Below, piece by piece: positions 44,917 through 54,126 of a stretch of DNA of 64,000 bases. The DNA is taken from the NCBI RefSeq assembly GCF_036812735.1, contig NZ_CP117523.1:1302001-1366000 (forward strand). The letters run 5' to 3'. The position numbers and the translations under genes are program-made. The notes under the pieces are model-generated. The model was given only the letters and a program-made list of their open reading frames with translations. It was not told where the DNA came from and made no database searches. This DNA comes from Terrisporobacter glycolicus ATCC 14880 = DSM 1288. Its GTDB lineage: Bacteria > Bacillota > Clostridia > Peptostreptococcales > Peptostreptococcaceae. Numbering within the stretch: the first letter of the stretch is position 1; each line of letters begins with the position of its first letter.

Positions 44917-45786
44917 ATGAAAAGAAGGAAAGCAAAGTCAAACAGTGAAAGTAAATATGATACTTTTAGCATTACTATGGAGTTAGAAAGACCTTTGCTT
45001 TACAATGATGAAAATAATGCAGACAAGAATAATAAGCTAAAAAAAGAGAATAAATCACAAACAAGAAAAAAAAGAATGATAACTCTTTTAACTGTATTAA
45101 CTATATTTGTAATAGGTTTTTTCATATGGCTAAGCAATGGATACTCTTTACAAAAAGGAGACATGAAGTATTTGCAAAGTAACTCTAAAGTTGAGGTTAC
45201 TGTAAAGGGGGACTACACATACTTTACGCCTAAGAATATAAGTGCAACAAAAGGATTTATTTTTTACCCTGGTGTAAGGGTAAATTCATCATCTTATGCA
45301 AAACTATGTAATGATGTTGCTAGTTATGGATATAAGGTAGTAGCTGTGGATATGCCTTTTAACTATGCTAATTTTGGGAAAAATAAGGCTAACGAAGTAA
45401 TTGAAGATAATCCTGAAATTAAAAAGTGGGTTATAGGTGGAGACTCTCTTGGGGGGACTGTTGCTTGTGAATATGCAGTAAACAATAAAAATGTTGAAGG
45501 AATAGTATTAATATCATCATATCCAAGGGACAATATAAGTGAATTAGGTTTCAAGGTATTATCTCTTTGGGGAAGTAAAGATAATGTTGTAGATTATAAA
45601 GAATTAATTAATTCTAAAGGGCAATTACCAAAAGATACAAAATATGTAGAAATAGAAGGTGCTAACCACTCCCAATTTGCCAATTATGGAATGCATGGTG
45701 GAGATGGAGAAGCCTTAATAAGTAGTGATGAACAGATGGATATAACAGTGAGAAATATAGTTAATTTCTTATATAATATACAATAA
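44917..45786 (+). CDS. Membrane-anchored alpha/beta hydrolase
   Basis: 289 residues. A basic cytoplasmic tail of ~48 residues, one membrane helix (MITLLTVLTIFVIGFFIWL), then an extracytoplasmic alpha/beta hydrolase domain: FYPGVRVNSSSYAKL, nucleophile serine in GGDSLGGTVACEYA near residue 175, acid in WGSKDNVVDY, and catalytic His in EGANHSQFANYG. The family is close to carboxymethylenebutenolidase-like or PF12695 hydrolases. Substrate unknown; possibly a cell-wall ester. GGAGGG precedes the ATG. Confidence 0.87.
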   Translation: MKRRKAKSNSESKYDTFSITMELERPLLYNDENNADKNNKLKKENKSQTRKKRMITLLTVLTIFVIGFFIWLSNGYSLQKGDMKYLQSNSKVEVTVKGDYTYFTPKNISATKGFIFYPGVRVNSSSYAKLCNDVASYGYKVVAVDMPFNYANFGKNKANEVIEDNPEIKKWVIGGDSLGGTVACEYAVNNKNVEGIVLISSYPRDNISELGFKVLSLWGSKDNVVDYKELINSKGQLPKDTKYVEIEGANHSQFANYGMHGGDGEALISSDEQMDITVRNIVNFLYNIQ

Positions 45787-45787
45787 T

Positions 45788-45816
45788 AAAGAGTTTGCAT
45801 TTAGCAAACTCTTTTA
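45788..45816. terminator. Terminator between hydrolase and spoVB
   Basis: AAAGAGTTTGC / GCAAACTCTTT perfect 11-bp stem with 5-base loop; serves the convergent pair. Confidence 0.85.
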
Positions 45817-47382
45817 TATTTGTTTGTAAAGTCCCATAGTCTCCCACTTACCTCTTTTTACATCCTTTTTAAGTCCATCTGCAAACCACTGCAGATCTTT
45901 TCTTCTAATTGCTTTAAATAAAATAAGCATAATAAAATAAATAAATAAATCTAATATAATACTTATAAAAATTGAGTTTTCAATATGTAAACAATAAAGA
46001 ATAATTTTTGTTGCATAACTAGATAATGTTACAGATAAAGCTGGTTTTAAAATCCAATCAAGTATATCAAATTTTAGTTTTGTTACTTTTAATATTTTTA
46101 TTACACCTAATGATGTATTAAATGTCGTACTTATAAATAAAACTAATACAAAACCCTTTATTCCATATTTAGGTATTAGGAAAGTTATTGCGCTAATTCT
46201 TACAAACATATCAATTATATTGTATTTTAATGTTGTAACCTGTAAGTCTAAAGCATTTAAACTACCGTCAACTATCTTATCTAAGTACATAAAAGGAATC
46301 AAAGGAGCTAAAATCTTAAGCAAATAACCAACTTCCTCGCTTTTATAAAGCCCTACTCCTAATTCGTTAGAAAAAACAATAAATATTCCTGTGGCAAATA
46401 CGGCAATTAGCATGGTGAATTTAATTACTCTAGAAATTATATAATTTACAGTGTTTTTTTTGTTTAGAGCATTTGCTTCTGCAATTTCTGGAATAATCAA
46501 TGTTGAAAAAGAAGCTAAAAATATAGAAGGAAATACTAGTAGAGGCATTGCCATTCCTTTTACCATACCAAAAATTGATAGTGACATAGATCCTGAAGAG
46601 CCATAGAGCCTTAAAGACTTTGGAATTAAAATATCTTCTACAGTTTTTAGAGAAGTTTGGATATATGAACTACAAGCTAAAGGTACGGCAACTCTTGTAA
46701 TTTTAAAAAATGAATATTTATTTCTACTACTTTTACATAATGTAAAATGTTTCTTTTCAAATATGTATAATATGTAAGAATAAAATGCAGCACATATACT
46801 TCCAACAGAATTTCCCACAGCAATAAGAGCACAAGTGTAATCTAATCTTCCTGTTGAAAAAGATGTTATACATAGAGATACGATACTTATCATTACTAAT
46901 GTTTCAATAATATCTGCGCTTATACATTTTATTACCTTTCTACAGCCATAGAAGTATCCATTTAAACAACAAGATATTCCAACAAAAGGTAGGGAACAAG
47001 ATAGAATTTTTAATGGAATAATGGCCCTTTCATCTTGAATCCATGTTGTTGATATAAACTCGGATAAGTTAAATAATAAAATACCTGTTAATATACTGAA
47101 AAATAAGGTGTATAAAAGCCCTTTTATAATAATGTTTTTTACTAAATGTTCATTGCCTTTTCCTAGTTCTTCTGCAACAAGCCTTGTCATAGTAACTCTT
47201 ATACCAGAGATAGCTAGCGTTTGACATACAACATTAATGCTCATAATAAGTTGAAATAAACCCATACCTTCTGCACCAATTTTATTAGATAGATAAACCC
47301 GAAAAGCCATGCCTATAAAACCAAGAGTCATAGTTGAAGCGGTGAGCAATATGACGTTTATCAGTAAGTTTCTTCTTTTCAT
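45814..47382 (-). CDS. spoVB: Stage V sporulation protein B-like lipid flippase
   Basis: 522 residues with about 14 membrane helices, MOP/PST superfamily. N-terminal FRVYLSNKIGAEGMGLFQL, then GIRVTMTRLVAEEL, and the ISCCLNGYFYGCRKV turn are typical of SpoVB. SpoVB-like flippases move lipid-linked precursors; in sporulation they supply spore cortex peptidoglycan. Other MOP members in the genome could share the job, but length and motifs fit SpoVB. Start ATG after AAGGAGATAATT. Confidence 0.85.
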   Translation of the reverse strand: MKRRNLLINVILLTASTMTLGFIGMAFRVYLSNKIGAEGMGLFQLIMSINVVCQTLAISGIRVTMTRLVAEELGKGNEHLVKNIIIKGLLYTLFFSILTGILLFNLSEFISTTWIQDERAIIPLKILSCSLPFVGISCCLNGYFYGCRKVIKCISADIIETLVMISIVSLCITSFSTGRLDYTCALIAVGNSVGSICAAFYSYILYIFEKKHFTLCKSSRNKYSFFKITRVAVPLACSSYIQTSLKTVEDILIPKSLRLYGSSGSMSLSIFGMVKGMAMPLLVFPSIFLASFSTLIIPEIAEANALNKKNTVNYIISRVIKFTMLIAVFATGIFIVFSNELGVGLYKSEEVGYLLKILAPLIPFMYLDKIVDGSLNALDLQVTTLKYNIIDMFVRISAITFLIPKYGIKGFVLVLFISTTFNTSLGVIKILKVTKLKFDILDWILKPALSVTLSSYATKIILYCLHIENSIFISIILDLFIYFIMLILFKAIRRKDLQWFADGLKKDVKRGKWETMGLYKQI

Positions 47383-47589
47383 AATTATCTCCTTGTAATA
47401 TATAGAAAATATTATTTTAAATTTATATATTATTTATATGCGCTAAGGAGAATAAAAAGTATAAATAAAATATCTATTTAAATTTACAATTCTTGAAGAT
47501 AAGTGTAAAAAAGTGTAAAATAACTAAAAGGGAATGTTTAAAAATACGACATTTTTTATTGGAAGTGATTCATTTGAGAGGAGATTTTT

Positions 47590-48105
47590 ATGATGGGGAC
47601 TTTATTAGACAAAGTTATTGGCAATGAAAAAAAAGCTTTTAAAAAACTTATGATAAAAAATAGTGAATATATATATAAATTAGCTTTTCTTCATACCAAG
47701 TATGAAGAGGATGCAGAAAAAATAATGAAAAGAACTGTTCTTTATATTAACAATAACTTTCATATGGTATGTAAATATGAAAGTTTTGAAAAGTATATGA
47801 CAAAAGTTACTATAAAGCACATAAATGAATATTTAGAAGAAATAGGAATGGTAGAACAAGAAGATAATGACGACTTTATAGATGAAAATGGATGTATAGA
47901 TATATTTAAAGGAATAGATTTATTAGATATTCATTTAAAGAATGTGGTTGTTTTAATATATTTTTATAATTTGTCTTATAAAGATGTTGGAGAAATTCTT
48001 AATATGGACGAAAGTACTGTAAAACTGTATCTTAGAAATTCCTTAAAATTTATGAAAGATAATGTAAAGGGGGATTTTGGAGATGACAAATGTGAAGCCA
48101 GATAA
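47590..48105 (+). CDS. Divergent sigma-70/ECF-like protein
   Basis: 171 residues. N-terminal part resembles sigma region 2 (IYKLAFLHTKYEEDAEKIMKR); C-terminal part is region 4 with its HTH (LSYKDVGEILNMDESTVKLYLR). The region 2 promoter-opening residues are poorly conserved, so promoter activity is uncertain. The next gene, a membrane protein with a cytoplasmic N-terminus, overlaps it by 23 bases, the usual arrangement of sigma and anti-sigma genes. ATG follows GAGAGGAG. Confidence 0.78.
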   Translation: MMGTLLDKVIGNEKKAFKKLMIKNSEYIYKLAFLHTKYEEDAEKIMKRTVLYINNNFHMVCKYESFEKYMTKVTIKHINEYLEEIGMVEQEDNDDFIDENGCIDIFKGIDLLDIHLKNVVVLIYFYNLSYKDVGEILNMDESTVKLYLRNSLKFMKDNVKGDFGDDKCEAR

Positions 48106-48844
48106 AAATCTTTTGAGCAATATAGATTTTGATAGTCTTGAAATAGAAAAAAATATAGATAAAGATATAGATAAGTATATAAAAGAGTTTAATGTAAATA
48201 ATGCTGACCTTGATTTAATACATATTCCAAATAATCTTAAAACTAGTATAAAAATACCTTTTAAAGAAGCAAAAAAGGAAAAAAGAAAAAACCTAAGGTA
48301 TAAAATACTGGATATTATTCTTGTTTTTATAATTTTACTACCGGTAATAGGAGCAATTTATCCAAAGGTTTTTATAAAAATTCCAAAAGTATATAGTGTT
48401 TTTAAAAATATAAATGAATTTATTCAAATTGATAATTTAAAGTCAATTATTGGGATTGGAAAAGAAGTTATTGAAGGGAGCGAATCTTCTTCTGTAGAAA
48501 CTATTTATATAAAAGAGGAAGATATAGCAAAACCAAAAGGTAATAATGAGGCAATTAAACTTATTCATTCTCTAGCAAATACTTTAGTTGAAGCTGAATA
48601 TAAATGGCAGTGTAGTGAAGTAACGCCCAAAACTATAGATTTGGCTTTGGAAGGTGTTGAAGAAATTAAAGATGATTATGATAGAATGCATCTAAGAAAC
48701 TCTTTAACAAAATGGAAATCTGGAGATTTCTCTAATGCAGTAGAGGTGCATAATTATGTATGGGAAATGTTGGATGGAAATGTGGGTAAGGCAGAAGTAT
48801 TAGATAAGGATAAAATACAAAGCATTCTAAATGAGTATTACTAA
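48083..48844 (+). CDS. DUF6241-like membrane protein, candidate anti-sigma factor
   Basis: About 253 residues from the ATG at 48083, which lies inside the end of the sigma-like gene. N-terminal ~75 residues cytoplasmic and charged, one membrane helix (DIILVFIILLPVIGAIY), then an extracytoplasmic domain whose end (NSLTKWKSGDFSNAVEVHN, then GNVGKAE) matches DUF6241 as I recall it. Topology and overlap suggest an anti-sigma partner; no ASD zinc motif (HxxxCxxC) is visible, so this is inference. Confidence 0.72.
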   Translation: MTNVKPDKNLLSNIDFDSLEIEKNIDKDIDKYIKEFNVNNADLDLIHIPNNLKTSIKIPFKEAKKEKRKNLRYKILDIILVFIILLPVIGAIYPKVFIKIPKVYSVFKNINEFIQIDNLKSIIGIGKEVIEGSESSSVETIYIKEEDIAKPKGNNEAIKLIHSLANTLVEAEYKWQCSEVTPKTIDLALEGVEEIKDDYDRMHLRNSLTKWKSGDFSNAVEVHNYVWEMLDGNVGKAEVLDKDKIQSILNEYY

Positions 48845-48860
48845 ATGAAGGAGATTAAAC

Positions 48861-49352
48861 ATGGAAAAAAAATTAAATCATTTTGATTCAAATGGAAATG
48901 CTATAATGGTAGATGTTACGGAGAAAAATATTACAGAAAGACAAGCAATAGCAAGTGGAAAAATATTTGTAAACGATGAAACATTTGAAAAGATAGTTGA
49001 AGGCAATATGGCAAAAGGAGATGTCCTTGGAGTAGCTAGGGTAGCAGGAATAATGGCTACTAAAAAAACATCAGATTTAATTCCGATGTGCCATCCTTTA
49101 ATGTTAACAAAGTCAAAAATAGATTTTAAATTTAATGAAGATGAAAAAAGCATTACAGCTATTTCTTTAGTTAAATTAGCAGGGAAGACAGGCGTAGAAA
49201 TGGAAGCGTTGACAGGGGTTAATGTGGCACTTTTAACTATTTATGATATGTGCAAAGCTATAGATAAAAATATGGTAATCTCAGATATTCATTTAGTTGA
49301 AAAAACTGGTGGAAAATCTGGTAAGTTCGTATTCGAAGGAATTAATGATTAA
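48861..49352 (+). CDS. moaC: Cyclic pyranopterin monophosphate synthase
   Basis: 163 residues, the usual MoaC length. Second step of molybdenum cofactor synthesis. Signatures: [15 protein letters not shown] at the start, [15 protein letters not shown] near residue 68, [11 protein letters not shown] and the catalytic MCKAIDK near 130. AAGGAG precedes the ATG, 16 bases after the DUF6241 gene. No other moa genes are present in the window. Confidence 0.96.
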   Translation: MEKKLNHFDSNGNAIMVDVTEKNITERQAIASGKIFVNDETFEKIVEGNMAKGDVLGVARVAGIMATKKTSDLIPMCHPLMLTKSKIDFKFNEDEKSITAISLVKLAGKTGVEMEALTGVNVALLTIYDMCKAIDKNMVISDIHLVEKTGGKSGKFVFEGIND

Positions 49353-49396
49353 AAATAGGCTCTATTATCTGTTTAGATAGTAGAGCTTATTTTTTA
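49352..49396 (+). terminator. Intrinsic terminator after moaC
   Basis: GCTCTATTATCT / AGATAGTAGAGC stem (one mismatch), loop GTTT, T-run. Confidence 0.85.
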
Positions 49397-49420
49397 TAAA
49401 TTTATGAAATAACTGTATTA

Positions 49421-49909
49421 CTATATGTTAACATAAAGAATTTCATTTCCAAAACTATTTATAAACTTAATCATATCATTATAACTTATAAAAACTGTTG
49501 AAGTATTTACATTAGGATGAACTCCTATAAGAGCTTGATTTTTTAAGTCATCATCTATAACAACATTTACGCAGTGATCCTCATCATTGATAATACCTAG
49601 AGGTGTAACAGCACCTTTTAAGAGATTTAAGTGTTTTTCTAATCTTTCTTCTGAAGCGAAACTTAGAGCACTAGATTGAATCTGTGATCTTATTGATTTT
49701 AAATCAGCTTTTTTATCTCCTTTTAGTACCACAAGATAATGACATTTTCCATTAGAGTTTTTCAAAAAAAGATTTTTTACCATATTTTCTTTTTCTTCCA
49801 AATTAAGATTTTCCGCCTCTTCAATAGTATAAACAGGAGGATGATCTACTATTTCATATTTAATATTTAGTTCATCTAATTTTTTTAAAACTTGTTCTTT
49901 CTTATCCAT
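49421..49909 (-). CDS. Prolyl-tRNA deacylase (ProX/YbaK family)
   Basis: 162 residues. Free-standing trans-editing protein that clears mis-charged tRNA-Pro (usually Ala- or Cys-tRNA-Pro). Motifs: YEIVDHPPVYTIEEA at the N-terminus, KNLFLKNSNGKCHYLVVLKGDKKADLK around residues 45-70 with the catalytic lysine, and LLKGAVTPLGIIND with the GxxxP loop. Length and the PVYTIEEAE start fit the PrdX/ProXp-ala group better than EbsC. ATG after AGGAGAAATAT. Confidence 0.9.
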   Translation of the reverse strand: MDKKEQVLKKLDELNIKYEIVDHPPVYTIEEAENLNLEEKENMVKNLFLKNSNGKCHYLVVLKGDKKADLKSIRSQIQSSALSFASEERLEKHLNLLKGAVTPLGIINDEDHCVNVVIDDDLKNQALIGVHPNVNTSTVFISYNDMIKFINSFGNEILYVNI

Positions 49910-50057
49910 ATATTTCTCCTAATTTTAATAGTTTATTTAAATTATAGTCATAGTTAAAAGTTTTGCAAAAGAAAAACTATTAAAATAATAATTTTATAGT
50001 TATAATTAACTAATAATGCTAAAGATAAACAATAAATAAATTGAAATGGAGAGAAAA

Positions 50058-51254
50058 ATGGAAAAATTATTTTATGATGATTCATATATTAAAAATTTTA
50101 CTGCTGAAATAGAGGAAGTTAAAGAAGTGGATAATAAGTATCATGTTTTGTTGAATAAAACAGCTTTTTTTCCAGGTGGTGGAGGCCAGTACTGCGATTT
50201 AGGTACTATAGATAATATATCTGTACTAGCTGTTTATGAAGAAAATGATAAAATTTATCATATATTAGATAAAAAACCAAATAGAATTCACAAGGTAAAA
50301 TGTGAGATTGATTGGGATAGAAGAGAATATGGCATGCAACATCATTTTGGTCAACATGTTATATCCGCTTGTTTTAATAATGAATATAATGCAAAAACTG
50401 TAGGTTTTCATTTAGGAAAAGAATTTTCTACTGTTGATATAGAAGGATTTTTTAAAGAGAATGACATAATAAAAATAGAAAATATGTGTAATGAGATTAT
50501 TAGAGAAAATATACCTGTAGAAATTCTAAATATAAATAAAAAAGAGGCTAAAAAATTAAAAATAAAAGATGATTTGTTTAGGTTGAGTAACGATATAAGA
50601 GTTGTAAAATTTGGAGATTTAGATATAAATTTATGTTGTGGTGTTCATGTGAAAAATACTTTAGACTTAAGAGTTATAAAAATAAAGAAATTTGAAAAAT
50701 ATAAAAAAGCAACAAGAATTGAATTTTTATGTGGAGCAAAGGCTATAAATGAAATGTTAAAAAGAGATAATTACTTAAATAAAATTTGTAAGTTACTTAG
50801 CAGCAATGAGGAAGATGCTTATAGAGGTATAGAAAATCTAAACAATAAATTGAGTGAAATAAATAAAGAAAATAAAAAACTGGAAGAAATAATAAGTAAT
50901 TATGAAGTTAAAGAAATGATTGAAGAAGCTGAAAAGATTAACAACATGAATATTATAATTAAAACTTATGAAAATAAAAAAATGAACTACATAAACAAAA
51001 TAGCAAATAAAATAACAGAAAGAGATGATAATATTGGATTATTAGCTTTAATAAATAATGATAAAATAAATTTATTATTTGCATGTTCAAAGAATCTAGA
51101 AAAAATAGATATGAATTTATTATTAAAAGATAGTATTAAATTAGTTGATGGTAAAGGTGGAGGGAGTAAAGTTCTTGCTCAAGGTGGAGGAAAAAATAAT
51201 AATAATTTACCTTCATTATTTGATTACGTAAAAATCAAAATAAAATCAGTATAA
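50058..51254 (+). CDS. Alanyl-tRNA editing protein AlaX with DHHA1 domain
   Basis: 398 residues from the ATG at 50058 with GGAGAG upstream; the ATG at 50046 covers that ribosome site. Editing domain: FFPGGGGQYCD, then the zinc motifs HHFGQHVIS (HxxxH) and LCCGVHVKNT (CxxxH), as in AlaRS editing domains. A coiled-coil region (~260-300) and DHHA1 tail (GKGGGSKVLAQGGG) make it the long AlaX-L type. It removes Ser or Gly from mischarged tRNA-Ala. Transcribed divergently from the ProX-like editing gene. Confidence 0.9.
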   Translation: MEKLFYDDSYIKNFTAEIEEVKEVDNKYHVLLNKTAFFPGGGGQYCDLGTIDNISVLAVYEENDKIYHILDKKPNRIHKVKCEIDWDRREYGMQHHFGQHVISACFNNEYNAKTVGFHLGKEFSTVDIEGFFKENDIIKIENMCNEIIRENIPVEILNINKKEAKKLKIKDDLFRLSNDIRVVKFGDLDINLCCGVHVKNTLDLRVIKIKKFEKYKKATRIEFLCGAKAINEMLKRDNYLNKICKLLSSNEEDAYRGIENLNNKLSEINKENKKLEEIISNYEVKEMIEEAEKINNMNIIIKTYENKKMNYINKIANKITERDDNIGLLALINNDKINLLFACSKNLEKIDMNLLLKDSIKLVDGKGGGSKVLAQGGGKNNNNLPSLFDYVKIKIKSV

Positions 51255-51358
51255 CATTAAATTGCTATTATTAAATAACTTATTATTTGAAAAGATGTCA
51301 CATATTAAGTATAATAAGAAGTTGAATGAAAAAAACAACTATGAAAGGACCATAAAAT

Positions 51359-52477
51359 ATGAAGAAAGAACTATTTAATGGTAAAAGACTTAAAATAGCT
51401 AGAATATATAGAGGAAAAACTATAGATCAAGTATCTAAGGAAACAAATATAAATAAAAAAGATATATTAGCCTTTGAAGAAAATAAATATAAACCAACAG
51501 TGGAAAATGCATTAAAACTATCGAATGTACTACATTTTCCCAGAGATTACTTCTACAGAAATGAAAATATAAAAGTAAATGTAGAATCGGCTCATTTTAA
51601 TCCACAATCAACTATACAAAGAAATGAAGAAATTTCATACAGAGAAAAGTTAGTAATGATACACAAACTTTACCTGTTCTTTGAAAACTATATTCAGTTT
51701 CCAGAATTACAACTTCCAGACAACTTAAATAAAAACTTATCTACTGAAGAATTGTCCAAAAGATGTAGGGAATTCTATGAATTAGGTGAAGAACCTTTAA
51801 TAAATATGGTATCATTTATGGAAGCTATAGGAGTAGTAATTACTGATATGAATATAGATAGAAGAGGAGCTTCTCCATATTCTCAAAAACAAAGTATAGA
51901 TGGAAAAGAAAAATATATAGTATCACTTGGCCATGATAAAAATTCTTTAGCTGTAAGAAATTATGATTTAGCTTATGAATTTGCATTTATAATAAGCAAT
52001 GAGTTAAATATACCAGCTAAAAGATTTAATAAAGATGACTTTGCTTCTGCTATTTTATTACCAAGAAACAGATTAATAGAAGAATTAGACAACCCTAATG
52101 AATTAGAATCGTATTTAGAAGTTAAATCTAAGTTCATGGTACCACTTACTATAATTTTATATAGATCATATGCATTAGGATTAATCAATTATAAAAAATA
52201 TAATTATTTAATGAACCAAATAAGTAAAAATGGATGGCATAAAGAAGAGCCTTTGGACAATGTTAAAGCAACTCATCCAACATGTCTTAGAAAAGCATAT
52301 AAATTACTACTAGATAACAATATAGTAAGTAAAAATACATTAATGGAAAAGCTATACAATGAAAATATGATTTTGTATGGTGATGATTTGGAGAAACTAA
52401 TGGGACTCAAAGAGGGTTCTCTAGCTGATAAAAAAGATGTAAAAGTTCTAAGTTTTAATAACAAAAATAATAAATAA
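51359..52477 (+). CDS. XRE-family regulator with degenerate ImmA/IrrE-like domain
   Basis: 372 residues. N-terminal XRE HTH: NGKRLKIARIYRGKTIDQVSK, then KYKPTVENALKLSNVL. Residues ~170-245 line up with the ImmA/IrrE (DUF955) metallopeptidase of such regulators, but the zinc motif HExxH reads YEFAF (in DLAYEFAFIIS), so both histidines are gone. The downstream FASAILLPRNRL that normally carries the third ligand (EAnxFAaxLLMP) also lacks the acid. A structural, non-proteolytic sensor regulator is implied. ATG after GAAAGGACC. No phage or mobile genes beside it. Confidence 0.83.
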   Translation: MKKELFNGKRLKIARIYRGKTIDQVSKETNINKKDILAFEENKYKPTVENALKLSNVLHFPRDYFYRNENIKVNVESAHFNPQSTIQRNEEISYREKLVMIHKLYLFFENYIQFPELQLPDNLNKNLSTEELSKRCREFYELGEEPLINMVSFMEAIGVVITDMNIDRRGASPYSQKQSIDGKEKYIVSLGHDKNSLAVRNYDLAYEFAFIISNELNIPAKRFNKDDFASAILLPRNRLIEELDNPNELESYLEVKSKFMVPLTIILYRSYALGLINYKKYNYLMNQISKNGWHKEEPLDNVKATHPTCLRKAYKLLLDNNIVSKNTLMEKLYNENMILYGDDLEKLMGLKEGSLADKKDVKVLSFNNKNNK

Positions 52478-52479
52478 TT

Positions 52480-52520
52480 AATAACAAGAGAGTATCAATA
52501 ATTGATACTCTCTTGTTATT
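52480..52520. terminator. 41-base near-perfect palindrome after the XRE gene
   Basis: 20-base arms AATAACAAGAGAGTATCAAT / its exact complement around a single central A. T-run short; probably a bidirectional terminator. Confidence 0.7.
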
Positions 52521-52549
52521 TAGTAATACTTTTTATAGAATAGTACTTT

Positions 52550-52855
52550 TTAAGATATTTCATTTTCTAAGTCTATTAAAAATTCTATATTAATATCATC
52601 AATACGAACTACATGTTTATTATATTCTTTCTCCGGTGTATTATCGTCGAAATGTTTAACTATGTAAGATGGTTAATACAACTGGGTTCATCTAATTTCT
52701 TTAGCTATTCAATGTAATTATCTATAGTTTTATAAAGAGTATTTAAATATAATTGTCTTTTGTGAGGCATACTTAAATATTTTGTACTTATTTCATCGCG
52801 AGAATATCCAAGGTGAGTGCCACAATCACAATATTCCTCTGCTAATCTAAAAAAA
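52550..52855 (-). pseudogene. Decayed gene of unknown family
   Basis: Minus-strand reading gives LAEEYCDCGTHLGYSRDEI onward to DNYIE, a stop, a further KKLDEPSC stretch with a stop, then after a frame change KHFDDNTPEKEYNKHVVRID to a final stop at 52550. Coding-like content with two stops and a frameshift indicates a pseudogene. I do not recognise the family. The rest of 52856-53040 holds nothing I can identify. Confidence 0.6.
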
Positions 52856-53040
52856 TATAATCATCATGTGATTTTTTACAGGAAATAAAGCTAATGATTA
52901 AAATGTATAATCTATGGGATATGGTATTTTAATGATATTGATATAAATTTTACATTATAATATTTTTTCTAATGGCTTAAATAAAAAATCACACACTTAT
53001 TTCAACACCATTAATAAATTAGCTTAATTACTTATATTTA

Positions 53041-53865
53041 TTATTTTTCATTTAATTCGTATAAATCTTTTCTTCTATGATAAAGTAGAGGGAGTTCCTC
53101 TCTGACCTTATCTACATAATTTAAATCAATTGTATAAGTAACTAAATTTTCTTCTTCAGTTAATTCTTCAAGTATCTCACCAAATGGAGAAACTATTAAA
53201 GAATGACCATAAGAAATATAAGATGAATGATAATCTCTAGCAGGAGAACATCCAATGGTGAAAACTTGATTATCTATAGCCCTAGATTTAAACATAATAT
53301 GCCAATGGGCAGGGCCTGTAGTCATATTGAAAGATGCAGGAACTATTATAGTCTTAACTCCCTTATCTACCATAAGTCTTGCAAGTTCAGGAAATCTAAA
53401 ATCATAACAAATACATAAGCCTATTTTACCAAACTCTGTGTCAAATACAGTTACCTTATTGCCAGCAGATAAAGTATCTGATTCTTTGAACTTTTGTTTA
53501 TTTTTTATGTCGATATCAAATAAGTGAATTTTTCTATGCTTTCCTATTTTTTCTCCTTGTCGATTAAAAACATAAGAAGTATTGTAAATATTATTTCCTT
53601 CTTTTTCTGGAATTGAACCAGCCACTAAATATATATTATTTGTTTTTGATATATTTGATAAGAAATTAAATGATTTACCATTCTCCTCTTCAGCATAAAT
53701 GGGGAAATTACATGGAGCATAAGGACAAGAAAACATTTCTGGCAAAATAACAATATCAGGTCTTTCAATAGAAATTTTTGAGACTAATTGAGAAGCCTTC
53801 ATCAGATTTTGTTCTTTATTGTCGCAAACTTTCATCTGAATTAGTCCTATTTTTAACTTGCTCAT
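53041..53865 (-). CDS. Carbon-nitrogen hydrolase (nitrilase superfamily, Nit2/omega-amidase-like)
   Basis: 274 residues. The catalytic Glu-Lys-Cys set is visible: Glu in VILPEMFSCPY near residue 42, Lys in GKHRKIHLFDID near 112, Cys in GLCICYDFRFPELARL near 151. These motifs are closest to the Nit1/Nit2 omega-amidase branch, which removes ammonia from alpha-ketoglutaramate or related amides. Monocistronic; ATG preceded by TAGGAGG. Confidence 0.9.
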   Translation of the reverse strand: MSKLKIGLIQMKVCDNKEQNLMKASQLVSKISIERPDIVILPEMFSCPYAPCNFPIYAEEENGKSFNFLSNISKTNNIYLVAGSIPEKEGNNIYNTSYVFNRQGEKIGKHRKIHLFDIDIKNKQKFKESDTLSAGNKVTVFDTEFGKIGLCICYDFRFPELARLMVDKGVKTIIVPASFNMTTGPAHWHIMFKSRAIDNQVFTIGCSPARDYHSSYISYGHSLIVSPFGEILEELTEEENLVTYTIDLNYVDKVREELPLLYHRRKDLYELNEK

Positions 53866-54071
53866 ATTTTACCTCCTAAAAAGCTTAATATATGTTATAT
53901 TGTGGTATATTTTCTCAAATAAAACAAGTATATCTATAATTATATAATAGAATTATTTTTTTCAGTTGAATTAATAAGTTTTTTAAGATACAATTATAAA
54001 TAATTAGAATTTTCGCATAATAACATTATTAAATATTTTATGCCTATAAAAATTAATTTACTATAAAGATT

Positions 54072-54125
54072 AAAAATCAACTCTATTGGGGAAAATAAAT
54101 AAAATTTACCAAGGAGTTGATTTTT
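54072..54125 (+). promoter_or_regulatory. Leader hairpin covering the msr ribosome site
   Basis: AAAAATCAACTC (54072-54083) pairs perfectly with GAGTTGATTTTT (54114-54125), directly before the ATG at 54127. The AAGGAG ribosome site is partly in the stem, and the 3' arm ends in a T-run, so the structure could act as an attenuator or hide the ribosome site. Confidence 0.6.
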
Positions 54126-54126
54126 T

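Noticed and set aside
47520-47560. ECF-type autoregulated promoter before the sigma-like gene (GGGAATG...CGACAT)
   Set aside because: The two elements are only about 10 bases apart, too close for a -35/-10 pair.
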